DNA of 64,000 nt from Sclerotiophoma versabilis (taxonomy: Eukaryota; Ascomycota; Dothideomycetes; Pleosporales; Didymellaceae): positions 117,001 to 181,000 of the forward strand of contig JAAROD010000014.1 in NCBI GenBank assembly GCA_012274445.1, written 5' to 3'. Numbering within the stretch: the first letter of the stretch is position 1; every line of letters starts with the position of its first letter. Under the pieces are notes generated by a model, which saw only the letters and a program-made list of their open reading frames with translations, searched no databases and had not been told where the DNA came from. Of the stretch, positions 10,554-21,457 are shown one piece after another. Made by a program: the position numbers and the translations under genes.

Positions 10554-13500
10554 GATTGGGTGGCGATAATTATGTTGAAATATGGGAAGTCGATGACAAG
10601 CTGAACTGGAATTTTGCAGGATCTGATTATAGATGTATACGCTCGACAAGGGAGTCAGGCGTTAGGCGGGACCTAAGCCTTCGGTAGACCTTGGGAACCT
10701 AACATACCCACCAATCCTTCTGGGCAGAGCGGGAAACAACCAATATGAATCCGGAATTGACATGGCAAGGCCGTCATATGGGGCCAACAAAAGTCTACAG
10801 GATGCCTTGCAGGGCGGCAAAGCCTCGTGCATCGATGCGCCAAGACCCATGGTCATTAGGGGGCTTGCTTCCATCCATACTGACTTACACTGGAGACAGA
10901 TTTTTAGATGGGAGGGGCCTCGCATCAGCTGAGGTGAGCTCTTCAAGAGGCGCCAACTAAGATTTGGAAAAGCCCATCCTTCCAGGTACGAAATCGGACT
11001 TTTTCCTCTGTACGTGTAGTTGCTGAAAGCCTCTTGAGAGCTTCGCCAATTGAAATTGCCCTTCTGATTCGCTTCCCGTTGTAGGATTCGAGCCGAGCAT
11101 CCTACAAGCGAAGCACATGCGATCTTATCTAGCGCATATAAGCAAGTTCGCGTTTGCTCGGCAGCTCTCGCGAACCTGCGTACGCAATCTGCCAGACCGA
11201 ACCAGGCTTTAACGTGCATTTCGTAGTGTTGGTGGAGTGTGGCAGCCTTTCCCACTTGTTACAGCGTGTTGAGGGACGCTGAGTGGGGGGCCTGACTTTA
11301 TAGCGAACCTGAAATAAGCTTCGTCAGCACAAATCAATCCTTTAAGGCGTAAGAGTGAATCTAGCACTTTAGTAGTGCGTCTTGCTTCACATATCTTGAC
11401 TGTTGACACATCCACTCGATTAGATCAAAGGCTACTCAGTAGAGCTATGTGGTTTACCGTAAGGACACCAACAAACTACTGGCCTAACAGACGCCCACGA
11501 CAATACGCTTGAAATGTGCATAGTTGCAGAGCCTTTACGCATAGCGCCTAGCTCCCAGATGCAAGGCCGAGAAGGCTGCTCGTGTCAGCCGGAGATGCAG
11601 CGAGGCAACAGCCAAAAATTCGTAGTCCTGCACGGAGTAAGCGAGCAACGCGGGCCGTGTAAAGCACCTGCCGAACCAGAACAACGCATATCAACGAAGG
11701 GAAAGGCGAATGACGGGCAGAAGGATTGGATAGTGGAAGGATTCAGGGTCGCACAGCAGTTCGAAATGCACCGCCATGGATCCCTCCAATAGTTGGTAGA
11801 GTTGAGACGGAGATGGCTCAAGTTTGCGGACCGGCATGCAAGCTAAGAGAAACTCGTCTGCCAATTCCTACTTCTCTTCGAAGAACATACCAAGTGTGGT
11901 TTGCTGTTCTTGTGCAGCGAGTGGATAGCATGCCAAGTTCACCGAGTGACCCCGCGGAGGAAACTGATCCATTGTTCAATCAGCGGTCTAGCCTCTTTCG
12001 GTGCAGACCCAAATAGCTTAGCTTCCATTCTAGCCTACGCAAATCCATCAACATCTATCCCGTCTTGGATCGGGTTGGTAGATAATCCTCCTCACAGCCC
12101 CTCAATTGTCGGGTCATCGCTCCTTGTAGAGTCGTCGACAACCGGAATGTACGTAACTCCACCGACGACTCAGTTGCGACTCATCATGTCCTAGCCATAG
12201 ACAACACTGAGGGTATTGAATGAGTATATAGCACCACGTCCGGCAGCTCCACAGTATTACAGCTAATCCTGGAGGAATTAAACCTAAATCTCGATCAGTA
12301 CATCAGGTCAACGAATGCTTTCTTCGGATCCTTCCTCCTCCAGTGACGCGGCTCTTGGAACCGCGATTCCTCAAGTACCCCCCGCACTCACGCGCTGCAA
12401 CGTCGCTTTCTCTTTTCTGCTTCACGATATATTTCTTCCACTTGGAATCATGTGGAAACTGCTCCTGGCACCCTTGCAAAGCCCACTTTAGTGACTTTGC
12501 ACCTCGTTCCTTCAGCGCAATGTTATGCAATGGCTCAGTACCACGCTTCGCGGATGTTCACTGGCACGCTCTCAAATGCAGCAGCAAACTATTTGGATCT
12601 TTTATCAGATACCAGAGAGAAGTTTCCAATAGGTCTGGTTTCTGAGGCTGTTAAGAAGACGGCTTAATACTGGCAAGATCACGTATCGGTGATTATGTGC
12701 TATGAATGTCTCCTTGTGTATTGATTCGGCTTCCTGGGAGGTCTTCAGCGACCGAAGCTTAACCTTTATAGTTGTGCTCCTGAATTGAGTTTTGGGAAAG
12801 ATAGTGGTAGTGCTCCTCGGCGATTTTACCATCTTTGAGCGCGTGGGGAGCAGGATGATGGCAAAGGAACTTCGGTGCTTTAGTATAGATGTTGAGATCA
12901 CAGCTTTCAGTGCTCTTCCTTAGGATAGTAAGTCCAAGCTATGTAATGGTAGAGTACCTCAGCTAGGATTTGTTGTGGCGAGACTGTAGTGTAAAGAAAT
13001 TGACTTTGTTCACAGTCAGATGCAACGCTTAACTCCTGTACGATTTCACGGCATTAGCACTTCATGAACTTTGAAGCCTTGTTTGGGTATCTAGATAGCA
13101 CCATACGATGGATCAAGATCTGGCTGTTGCATTGCGGTGCGCATCTTGGTTGTGGGAATTCTCGCAGGTAATCACAACAGCGGCGACAGTGCAGATGTCA
13201 GACAGCATGTTAGTTAAGTTGCTAGGGAAGCAATTCAATAGATCAATGCAATTACTATGGATGGAGGAGTGGTTTTCATTATCGACTCAGGCCTAGTGTG
13301 ACAGTTAACAGCTCAAAGAGTAGGGATTTATTGTACAGAGTTGAGTTAGGAGAGAGCGTGGCGCAGGTTAGCGAGAAATTAGACTGCTTGGCGGTATTGT
13401 ATAGTAAGAAGTTTGCTTATAGGCTGGGGTGGTTGACTTCCGTCATGCTCCACTAGCGACTAATGGTGCCTATTCGCCAGGAGTGTATTGCTTTGACTGC

Positions 13501-14064
13501 ATAACTCGGGACATCGAACCAACACAACCCGTCCAGCGCGATGCCAGGTGGCTGTATTGTGTCAGTCGAAGGTGACCTGGCTCATGCCTTGTAGTCCATC
13601 TGTTTCCACACGACACCGGTCGTCACTCCGTCCCACGCTTCAATCTGATCAAATGTCTGTCAATTCGCACCGCCTGTCCCGAAGAATTAATCAGTTCCTC
13701 CTCATATCTAGGCACAAGTTGCTCTGATCGCAGGTGTTGGTCAACGTGAGCCTTGAGTAGCCTGTTCTGGAGTCGTAGTGCGCATCTGTCATCGCGAAAC
13801 TGCTTCGACGTTGTTGGTTGCAACCTGCGTCTACTGGCAGCAGCAGGAAAAGGAATGCAGAGCTAAGGCGAGAGTTTGTGTTGCTGATGAATTCTGCAGT
13901 CTCCTACATGCTCCTGAACATGCGTTTTGTCTGTGCGAGTCAAGATTTGATAGTCTCGTTAGGCCACGGTCTGTTTGTCTCTACAAACGATTAGTGTCAG
14001 AAACCAAATTCGCTCCAACACTTACATTCATAACATGCGTAAGCGGATGAGATTTTTTGTCTCG
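10554..14064. other. Long gene-poor region beside the PKS
   Basis: About 3.5 kb with only short, overlapping, low-quality frames on both strands; none shows a recognisable domain, signal peptide or consistent exon chain. I found no transposase, reverse transcriptase or terminal repeat. An inverted repeat at 11071-11114 is listed separately. A frame at 12452-12667 (71 codons) has plausible codon use but no recognisable family. A regulator or tailoring gene for the PKS is not visible here. Confidence 0.5.
11071..11114. repeat. Imperfect inverted repeat, 14 paired bases
   Basis: Two arms pair as GCTTC/GAAGC (11071-11075 with 11110-11114) and TTGTAGGAT/ATCCTACAA (11079-11087 with 11099-11107), separated by a small internal loop and an 11-nt apical loop. 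It could be an RNA hairpin, an operator or a mobile-element remnant. The ATTCGAG in the loop looks tRNA-like, but no tRNA fold can be completed. Confidence 0.5.
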
Positions 14065-14460
14065 TCATGCTGAGCCTAGCATGGGAAACACGACCCTCGG
14101 CCGCTCAATGCACACGTCCATCCCCGCTGCCCGTTCTGATTCCCACTGTGTCTGTGTCTGCTGCGGGCTGAAAGCTGTACCTCCCAGCAAGGGCGATGTC
14201 TCTGGACTTTTTGACCAGCTGCATCCCCTTCCTGAGCTTGAAGATGGTCTGGAACTTGCTGGAAGCGAAGAAGCGGTGGTAATGGTGGATGTCGAGCTTG
14301 CGCGACTGCGTGCGTACGACTGCAATTGGCGTGATGTTTCTGTTGTCAGATGTTCTGCTGGATGCTTCGCTGGATGCTCTGCATTGCCATGTGCAGAAGA
14401 GTCACTGAACATCCATTGCAAGAGTGCGGATGCGATTTGGAAGGACATGGCGGAAGACAT
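14065..14460 (-). CDS. Doubtful small protein, Ser/Thr-rich
   Basis: The frame runs 131 residues from MSSAMSFQIASALLQWMF to a stop at 14065. It is rich in Ser, Thr, Ala and Pro in the middle (ASSTSTITTASSLPASSRP). The open frame extends upstream to 14718 only by using a non-ATG codon, so 14460 is the more believable start. No family is recognised, and the opposite strand is also open over most of the length (14057-14494), which lowers confidence. It may be a lineage-specific protein or chance. Confidence 0.25.
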   Translation of the reverse strand: MSSAMSFQIASALLQWMFSDSSAHGNAEHPAKHPAEHLTTETSRQLQSYARSRASSTSTITTASSLPASSRPSSSSGRGCSWSKSPETSPLLGGTAFSPQQTQTQWESERAAGMDVCIERPRVVFPMLGSA

Positions 14461-15050
14461 GATTGCTGAACGAAGCAGCAAATGGGTCTCGTGATAGGTC
14501 GAAGGTTCAAAGACAAAAGTTCTCAGACATGCAAGTAGTAGTGCAATCAAAGTACACATCAGGAGGTAAGCTGATATATACAAACCCGAGCTACTTTCTG
14601 CAGGTACGCTGCGCCATAGCAACGACGCCGTGTAATGCGCCTCACAGACTGCCGTGTCACAGCCCGCACGGAGCAAAGGCAAAGACCGAGTCACGAGCAT
14701 CAAGCGTATGAATTGCAAGGGACAAGTCCGACCGTACTCATCAAGACAACGTCAGAGTATTATTTCTCCAATAAGCGAAACACGGCAGACCATCCACAGA
14801 CTCAGCCTACAACGCGTCAATGGTACACCTAAGCCACGATCGCAAAGCGGAGCATACCAAATCAGAGCAACTATAAGCCCCGCACCACACTACAGCAGCT
14901 TCTGATCCCGGCTCCCCAATCACCCACACGCAGTCCTGCAGCGCCCGAGACCTCGCCAACCACAACTCAAGACACGCAAGACAAATGTAGAATGGAGATA
15001 TATATCGCATACCCCGCAAAACTCTCTTATCCTACATCGAAACACATCGA
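14461..15050. other. Intergenic upstream of tRNA-Leu
   Basis: No convincing gene. It contains the 5' flank of the tRNA gene at 15051. Confidence 0.5.
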
Positions 15051-15180
15051 GACACGATGGCCGAGTGGTCTAAGGCGGTAGATTTAAGCTGAATCTGAAG
15101 CCTTGCTTGCGTTGGGCTCCGTAAGATGCGCTTGGATCTCTACTACGGAAACGTGCGTGGGTTCGAACCCCACTCGTGTC
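15051..15180 (+). tRNA. tRNA-Leu (anticodon UAA) with intron
   Basis: The acceptor stem is GACACGA (15051-15057) with TCGTGTC (15174-15180). The A-box region starts TGGCCGAGTGG. The anticodon stem GTAGA (15078-15082) pairs with TCTAC (15139-15143), the loop shows anticodon TAA at 15085-15087, and a 49-nt intron is placed at about 15089-15137, directly after position 37. A long variable arm, diagnostic for class II tRNAs such as Leu, precedes a T arm of GTGGG-TTCGAAC-CCCAC. The mature length would be 81 nt before CCA addition. The gene is transcribed by RNA polymerase III from internal boxes; the intron needs tRNA splicing endonuclease. Confidence 0.95.
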
Positions 15181-15181
15181 A

Positions 15182-15185
15182 TTTT
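15182..15185 (+). terminator. Pol III terminator of tRNA-Leu
   Basis: A TTTT run begins two bases after the last acceptor-stem base. Further T runs follow at 15192-15195 and the 25-T tract at 15206-15230, which would act as backup terminators. Confidence 0.75.
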
Positions 15186-15205
15186 GCATTCTTTTGTCAT
15201 TTTGC

Positions 15206-15230
<25 letters not shown>
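15206..15230 (+). repeat. Poly-T tract, 25 nt
   Basis: An uninterrupted run of 25 T follows the tRNA gene. It may be a backup pol III stop, a slippage-prone homopolymer, or the tail of an old retroposed insertion at a tRNA 3' flank. No matching element body is visible. Confidence 0.8.
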
Positions 15231-15236
<6 letters not shown>

Positions 15237-15867
15237 TCTTTTTGCTTTCGCTTCGCAATATGCACGGTACTGTGATCGCTAATCGACTGCTGACTAGCGT
15301 AGACAGAGATGTATATGGATATCCTGCTGTCACTGGGTAGAAAGCAGAAGCAGCCACTACTCTCCTCGTGTTAGATTGATGGTCAGTTTACAATGTTCAT
15401 CTTATTGCTGTATGATTCATCTTTTTTTACACTAATCGTTAGTTCCTCCCATGGTTCGATTCGTCTTGTTACTTTGTCCGTCTCTATTCATCATCCATCT
15501 CTTCGCATCTGAACACACAGTACCTTGTTTTGCGCGTTGCGTGTTGCACGGCAGATTAGCGGTGGTGCATGGTATCTACCCTTTCCTTTCTACTTGTCAT
15601 CTGCGCTTTCTACTCGTCTACCCGTCTACCCTTTCTACTCGGCGTCTGCTCTGCGCTTATATATCTATGCGAGATTGTTTTCTTTGCAGGTTATTCGCTT
15701 CGAAGATCTAACACGGTACCTACCTCACTACATGGGATATATATGATCAGGATGCTGTGGGAGGAATTTTTATTGTGCTTCTCTGGTGCTTTTTAGCTGG
15801 ATGATGCAGTCGGAAGATAATACGTAGCTAACTTCACACTACGCTCCATCACGCCTCATTGCGTCCC
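15231..15867. other. Intergenic between tRNA-Leu and the Mid2-like gene
   Basis: Pyrimidine-rich stretch with short frames only (for example around 15451-15796 on the + strand). I see no domain or signal that supports a gene. It contains the 3' flank of the gene ending at 15868. Confidence 0.5.
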
Positions 15868-16608
15868 TCATTGCGCCCTGCTCGACCCGCCCGCCTCATG
15901 CCCCCCAAGCTCATTCTGCCACAACTCGTGTCCCTCTAGCTCCACAGGCGGCTGCGCAACCTCGGCGGCATGGTGCTTATATACGACCTTCCCCTCGGCC
16001 ACCTCGTGCCGATGGAAGTCGGCGCCCATCTCCGCCGGCCCGCTGGGTTGGACCTGCCGCACTTCATGTTTACGCGCGCGTTTCCTGCGCGCCAGAACCC
16101 ACAGCGCGATGCCGAGTAGCACGCCCAGACCCGCAAGCCCGCCGAGGATGCCTCCCACCAGCGCGCCTATCGGGGGTCCACTGGATGCAGACGCAGACGA
16201 GGGCGCAGGGGAAGCACTCGGCGTGGCACCCGGCAAATCGCACCAATCAATACTGTAATACACCCACGAACTATTCCAACACTCGGCAATCTGCACCTCC
16301 TGCTGGTATCCGCCGCAAATGGTGGTATTGGGATCGTTCACGTAGAGGGTTACTTTTCAGCGCATCAGTACGGGGACGAGCGTAGATGGCGTGGCGAACG
16401 TGCCTGTGCACCCGGGATCCAGGCCGACGACTTGCACGCTGCCATAAGTGCCGCTGCGGCGCATGTCGGTGCAGCTGCCATTTGGGTAGCCATTGGGGCC
16501 CTCGAGGCCTTTGTAGGAGTCCTGGCAGTGCGCGTCGCTGAAGAGGGCGAGCTGGCTGGCTGCGTGGGTGGTGGTGAGGAGTGTGAGGAAGGTGGGAATG
16601 CTGAGCAT
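15868..16608 (-). CDS. Mid2/WSC-like single-pass membrane protein, Cys-rich ectodomain
   Basis: Predicted 229-residue cell-surface protein. Start at 16608 (MLSIPTFLTLLTTTHAAS) gives a signal peptide. A Cys-rich ectodomain follows, with NSSWVYYSIDWC near its end, then a Ser/Pro/Ala stalk, a glycine-rich transmembrane helix (GALVGGILGGLAGLGVLL), a basic stop (RRKRARK) and a cytoplasmic tail. The fungal family of this shape includes wall-stress sensors and many unnamed proteins. Both halves lie in the same frame but are separated by an in-frame TGA. Removing 16403-16353 (51 nt, GCACGT...GAAAAG) deletes the stop and restores the family-like GCT-VTLY join, so I propose a GC-AG intron. Without that intron the gene would be broken. 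The specific role is unknown. Confidence 0.7.
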
Positions 16609-17533
16609 TATGATGTGATTGCTGGGCGAGGTGCGTTGTACGCTGCGTCGGACGCTGCGTTGGACGCTGCGGTCTGTGTTGTTGGAAGGCGATTGAGTGT
16701 GGACGAGCTGAGATTGAAACGACGCCCGAGGAGCTGAGCTGGAGGAACTGAGGTCGGACAAGCTGAAAGCAATGGCTGCGATCAACCACTGAGGTCAAAC
16801 GCTCAGACCAGAGGCGAGGCTGCGATACAAGGACGCTGGAATCAAACCATGAAAATCAAAGCACGCAGATGAGTAAGAACAGAGATAAGTAAGAACAAAG
16901 CTGAGTAAGAGCAGAAGGATTTAATAAAAGCACACTCCAACCCATTCACAAGCTCCCTCACCAGTCTGGGAGCCAATACTGAAGACGCAGCCCAAGGATG
17001 CGCCCAGAAGTATGGACTGGGGAAAAAGCGAAATACGATGACACACCCATGTCGCTGGCCCCCAAATTTGGGCTTGGCGAAGGAGCCATGGGGGTATTTT
17101 TCCGTGGGCCAGGACAGGCCAGGGTATGGGCTAGTCATGATTTTCAGGGTATCGAACGGGGATGGGGACTGCTGAGTATTCGAAGGGTAAGCGATAGGAT
17201 GCGTTGGAGGTATATCGACATTGTGAGCACAGGACAGGACAGGACATGTACATTGTAGAGGTAGGACAGAATTTAAGACACGACAACGTAAAGTCAATCT
17301 CGACGTCTATTCCATGACATGTCGTTTTCGATGCCGAAGCACGCACAACTACGTGAGGGAATGATACTTTTTTCCAACCCAGACCAATCGTTAGGGCGAT
17401 GGTGTTGGGAACCATGGCCTTGAAGCAACCATAACGCCGTGTATGCAATGCATCGACTTGTCGCGATGCTCATGTCTGCACTTTTCCTTGCGTAGATAGC
17501 ACAGCGCCTGAGTTTTGTGTTCAGGCATTGTGT
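16609..17533. other. Intergenic; 5' flank of Mid2-like gene and 3' flank of La
   Basis: Directly upstream of the Mid2-like start, 16628-16680 holds short GACGCTGCG-type direct repeats. A frame at 16842-17297 has no support. A short ACAGG-rich tract lies near 17229-17250. Confidence 0.5.
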
Positions 17534-19014
17534 TCAGGCATCCTCCTTGATCTCCAGCTTGCTCTTCTTGTCGTCGCCGCCGGCCTCGTCGTCGGCCTTG
17601 CGCTTGTTGCTTGTGTCCTTGACAACGGGGACGCCGTGGGCATCGCGCTCAATCTCCTTGGCCTCCTTGGGCTGGTCGTCCTTGCCGTTCTGGAAGCGGT
17701 CGCGGCGGTTCTTCCAGTCGTCGCCGTCGACCGAGCGGCTGCGGTCGCGCCTGGAGCGGGTGTCGCGACGGTTGCGGTCGTCGCGGCCGCCTCGTCCTCC
17801 ACGTCCACCGCGGCCACCGCGGCCACCGCGTCCGCCTCGGCCGCCGGACCTGTTGTCGCGGCCGTCACGGTGCTCGCGCCTGTCGGACTCGGAGCGCTCC
17901 CACTCGGGCTTGATGCCCTTCTCCTTGCACTTCATCTCCGAGTACTCCTTCTTGCCCATGATGGTGAGGTCGTTGCCGTTGAACTTGGGGGCGGGGTCGA
18001 GGGCGAGGAACTGCTTCTGGCTGTCCTCGGAGTCGAACTCGACAAAGACGCTGCCCTTGAAGGTGCCGTCGGCCTCGCGCCTCTTGCGCACCATGACGGC
18101 GCCGTAGGGGCGGAAGAACTGCTCAAGCGCAATCTGGCCGGCCTCGCCGTCGCCGAAGCCCTTGACGTAGGCGCTGCGGCCGAGGTCGTTGGACGAGGCG
18201 CGCTGCAGGCGGAAGAAGAGGTCGGCGGTCGACGGCGGGTTCTTCTCGTCGTCGTCCTTGGCGGGGACGGAGATGGGCTCCTTGCGCTTGACGGCCTCGT
18301 TGCCGGGGCCGCTGAAGTCGCCGTCGTCGACGACCACGAGGTCCTTGCTCTCGCGCAGGGCGGTCACGATGGCCGAGTAGGGCTGGAAGCGGCGCATGCG
18401 CTTGAAGTCGGCGATGTGCTTGATGCTGACGGGGCGGTTCTTGGGGCCGTCGAGCTGGGTGAAGAGGTGCTCGTCGGTGACGAGGTTGTGGGTGGAGAAG
18501 TAGAACTCGACCTGGCGCTGTCAGCAGGGCGGCGGCGAGGGGGGCAGTCACGGCAGTCACGGCGCACCTGGTTGCGGATCTCGACGGGGTCGTCGGTCTC
18601 GGGGAGGTCCTCGAACTCGTTGGTGCGCGCCCTGCGGGGAGTCAGTCAGCGCAGGCCCAGCGGGGGAGACGGGGGGAGGCGGGGCGGGGCGTCACGCACT
18701 TTCTGTTCTTGAAGCCACCGCCGCCGCGAGGGCCGCCGCGTCCACGGCCGCCGCGTCCGCCACGGCCGCCGGAGCGGTGGTCGCGCTGGTCGCGCTGGTC
18801 GCGCTGGTCGCGGCGGTCGCTCTTGTTCTCGCTGCCATTGAGGGCCAGGATCTCCTCGCCGTCGGTCTGGGGCGCGGGCGCGGGCGCGGGCGTCTCGACA
18901 GCTGCGGTGCGTCAGTCTGGGGTGCTCGTCTCAGGCGCTCGTCGCGGCGCGCAGCTCACTCTTGGGCGCGTCGGCGGGGGCGGCCGCGGGGGCAGCAGCG
19001 GCAGTGTCGGCCAT
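17534..19014 (-). CDS. La RNA-binding protein (La motif plus RRM, two RGG regions)
   Basis: La binds the UUU-OH end of new pol III transcripts (pre-tRNA, 5S, U6) in the nucleus and protects and folds them. Four exons (19014-18960, 18901-18700, 18631-18568, 18511-17534) give 432 residues. After a short Ala-rich start comes an RDQ repeat and an RGG/GRGG box, then the La motif (IRNQVEFYFSTHNL; later FKRMRRFQPYSAIVTAL), then an RRM with an RNP-like strand (GSVFVEFDSEDSQKQFLAL). A second long GGRGGRGG run, an Arg/Asp-rich stretch and an acidic-basic tail with KRKADDEAGGDDKK, probably a nuclear localisation signal, close the protein. The reading frame is very G+C-rich and produces many false antisense frames. 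It shares a 259-bp promoter with mitochondrial S4. Family assignment is secure; the RGG box before the La motif is less usual. Confidence 0.92.
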
Positions 19015-19273
19015 GGTGGTGGTGGTGGGTGCGTCGGCGTCGCGGGGCAGTGCGGGCGGTGCAGAGGGAGGGCGTATGGCGGGTGCGTGGGCGTCGAGGC
19101 GGGCGTCGAGGCGTGCGGCGGCGAGGGCAGAGCTCCAGCGGGGATTTTGCAGGCTGCCGCTAAGTTTCTCGCGCGCCGGGCGGCGTCAGGCGGCAGAATC
19201 GGGCGACGTTATTTTGGACGACGCCGCATCGTCCCCGTCGCCGCCCACCGCGCCCATCGCCCCCATCGCCGCC
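19015..19273. promoter_or_regulatory. Bidirectional promoter, La and mitochondrial S4
   Basis: Only 259 bp separate the two divergent start codons. The stretch is G+C-rich with no clear TATA box, as in many housekeeping promoters. Both products serve RNA or translation, so joint control is plausible but unproven. Confidence 0.6.
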
Positions 19274-20579
19274 ATGAGGAAGAAGCCGAGATTCCACTCG
19301 CTCAAGAAGCTGGTAGGCCGCCCCTCCCCCGCCCGCCGCTGCCCGCGGGCGCGCTGACCGCGCGCAGAAAGTCCGGCAGGACATGTCGCGCTGGACGCTG
19401 TACAGCCTCGCGCAGCTGAAGCCGCCCAACACCGCGACCCGCACCTTCTTCCAGCAGAAGTGGACGGCCAAGGCCGACACGCGCGCGTACCACGGCGAGC
19501 AGCTGCGCGAGAAGAAGTGGGCGCGGCTGTTCAAGCGCTCGCTGCCCGCCGTCGTGCCCATGGACCACAAGTACCTCGCCCGCCACGACGGCAGCGAGCA
19601 GGCCGCCGGGCGCGGTGCCGGCGCAGACTCGCACGACAGGCAGCGCGCCCCGCCCATGACGCCGTACATGCAGATGGCCTACTACCCGATCGAGCGCCGG
19701 CTCGACACGGCCATCTTCCGCGCCCTGTTCGCCAGCAGCGTGCGCCAGGCCCGCCAGTTCTGCGTCCACGGCCTGGTGCGCGTCAACGGCAAGAAGATGC
19801 CCTACCCCGGCTACATGCTCAACCCGGGCGACATGTTCCAGGTCGAGCCCGCGAGCGTCATGTTCGCCACCGGTGCCCAGAAGCAGCGCTCCTCGACCGC
19901 CCGCCGCGTCGCCAAAGAAAAGGCCGCCGCCCGCGCCGAAGCCCGCGACGCTGCCGGCGGCCAGACACCTCGCCAGCCGCGCCCCGAGCCCGTCGTCGCC
20001 TCCAGGCACGACGAGCCCACCCCCGCCGAGCTCAAGCGGCACCTGCAGGCCATGATGGACGACGTCGACGGCGTGCTGGCCGAGGACGTCGGCGCCAAGG
20101 ACAAGCAGAAGTTCCGCGCCTTCCGCCAGGCCGTCAAGCGCGCCATCGGCCTGTGGCGCAGCGCCAGCCCCGAGTCCGTCTCGACGCTGGACACGCAGTT
20201 CGACTTCCTCAAGACCCAGCTCGCCGGGCGGTCCGTCGCGCCCGCCGCCACGAGCCCCGACGCCATCGAGGAGCCGCTCTTCAGCGACGAGGACCAGGCG
20301 AAGCTGCGCCGGGCCTTTGAGAAGCTGAAGCTCGAGACGGAGCACACGAGCGCCTGGAACAGCCGCAACGCCGCCGCCCCCTATGCCACTCCCTGGCGGC
20401 CGCGAGACTACATGAGCGCCTTCGCCTTCATCCCCCGCTACCTCGAGGTCAACCAGAACATCTGCGCCGCCGTCTACCTGCGCCACCCCGTCGCCCGCCC
20501 CGGCCTGGCCGAAGTCCCCACCCCCTTCCACATCGAGACCGGCCAGCTGGCCTTCAACTGGTACCTGCGCCGGCGGTAG
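19274..20579 (+). CDS. Mitochondrial small-subunit ribosomal protein S4 (Nam9/uS4m)
   Basis: Component of the mitochondrial 37S/SSU ribosome, imported from the cytosol. Two exons (19274-19312, 19368-20579) give 416 residues. The first exon supplies MRKKPRFHSLKKL, a basic start suited to matrix import. Exon 2 begins KVRQDMSRWTLYSLAQL. The S4 RNA-binding domain is seen as YYPIERRLDTAIFRALFASS followed by ARQFCVHGLVRVNGKK and PGDMFQVEP. A long charged C-terminal extension contains HPVARPGLAEVPTPF near the end, as in fungal Nam9-like proteins. Codon use is extremely G+C-rich, like its neighbour La. The large frame on the opposite strand (19302-20777) is a compositional shadow. Confidence 0.92.
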
Positions 20580-21457
20580 AAGCACTCGTGGCAGATGCAG
20601 TGCATGAACGTGGCCAAGTACTCCCATTTCAAATGCAGCCGTAGAAGAAGCCCCATGTATGATAGCCAAATCACGGCAGCCGTGACGCGTGTAGATTTGT
20701 AGCATAGTATTCACCACCATGGGAGTCGTGTTTTGCAATAGATTTGTTCCATCTGACTCTAGTACTCTCACTCTCATTCATTTCTACTATCATTTCTACT
20801 ATCATTTCCCATTCACATTTCCATCACTGATGTTTACACGAATGTGTGCGTGAAGTGTGAGAAGTTGAAGTGTGAGAAGTTGAAGTTGAAGTGTGAGGAA
20901 TCAAAGTGTGACTTCCCATCCCAGTTCGATGGCAGGCACACAGACCACGATGAGCTTGAAGTTGTACATATACTACAAACTTGACTAACCTACAGACATA
21001 ACCCATGAGTGTCACAATTAGACTCTCACAATTAGACTCTCACAATTAGACTCTCACGGCCTGCACAGCACAAACAACACGCCACAAACAGTACATCACA
21101 AACGGCACGTCACAAATAGCACAATCTGTACACCACAACATAGAATCATTCCATCATTCCATATCATTCAACTACTCGCCATGCTTCTCAACACGACCAG
21201 CCATCAAATCAACTATATGCTGTCCTGTACCCTACTGTACACGGGGAGTCAGAGATAATTAGTAGGCGAGGTTCCCCCATCTACGCCTAATGCCATGCCA
21301 TGCCATTGTATGCAGAGCGATACACAAACAATTATAACAAACAAAAAACGCTATATCCGCCTGCGCCGCTGGAACGCCCAAGGTGGTTGAGAAACAGAAA
21401 CGCCGCATTGCATACGCAGCTTGGATAGGCCGCTTGGGTAAGAGGCGAATGAGAATA
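20580..21457. other. Intergenic; simple direct repeats
   Basis: No gene is visible between convergent S4 and the membrane-protein gene. It contains a GTGAGAAGTTGAAGT-type direct repeat at about 20860-20900 and a 14-bp tandem repeat at 21012-21057. Confidence 0.55.
21012..21057 (+). repeat. Tandem repeat, unit TCACAATTAGACTC x3
   Basis: Three identical 14-nt units are followed by a partial fourth (TCAC). It lies in the 3' intergenic region, so it is probably a neutral minisatellite. Confidence 0.85.

Noticed and set aside
11060..11120. tRNA-like segment around GATTCGAGCC
   Set aside because: The T-arm stem would not pair with a 7-nt loop and no acceptor or anticodon arms can be found; it is better described as a long hairpin.
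10662..11255. 197-residue minus-strand frame upstream of the PKS, considered as a Zn2Cys6 regulator
   Set aside because: No CxxCxxxxxxC spacing and no recognisable domain; it overlaps competing frames on both strands.
12452..12667. 71-codon ORF with plausible codon use
   Set aside because: Short, no family, no splice partners, overlaps another frame.
16842..17297. 151-residue minus-strand frame
   Set aside because: No domain, signal or splice context; overlaps an equally poor plus-strand frame.
19302..20777. 491-residue frame opposite mitochondrial S4, and similar frames opposite La (17528-18712)
   Set aside because: Compositional shadows of very G+C-rich genes; the sense strand carries clear domains.
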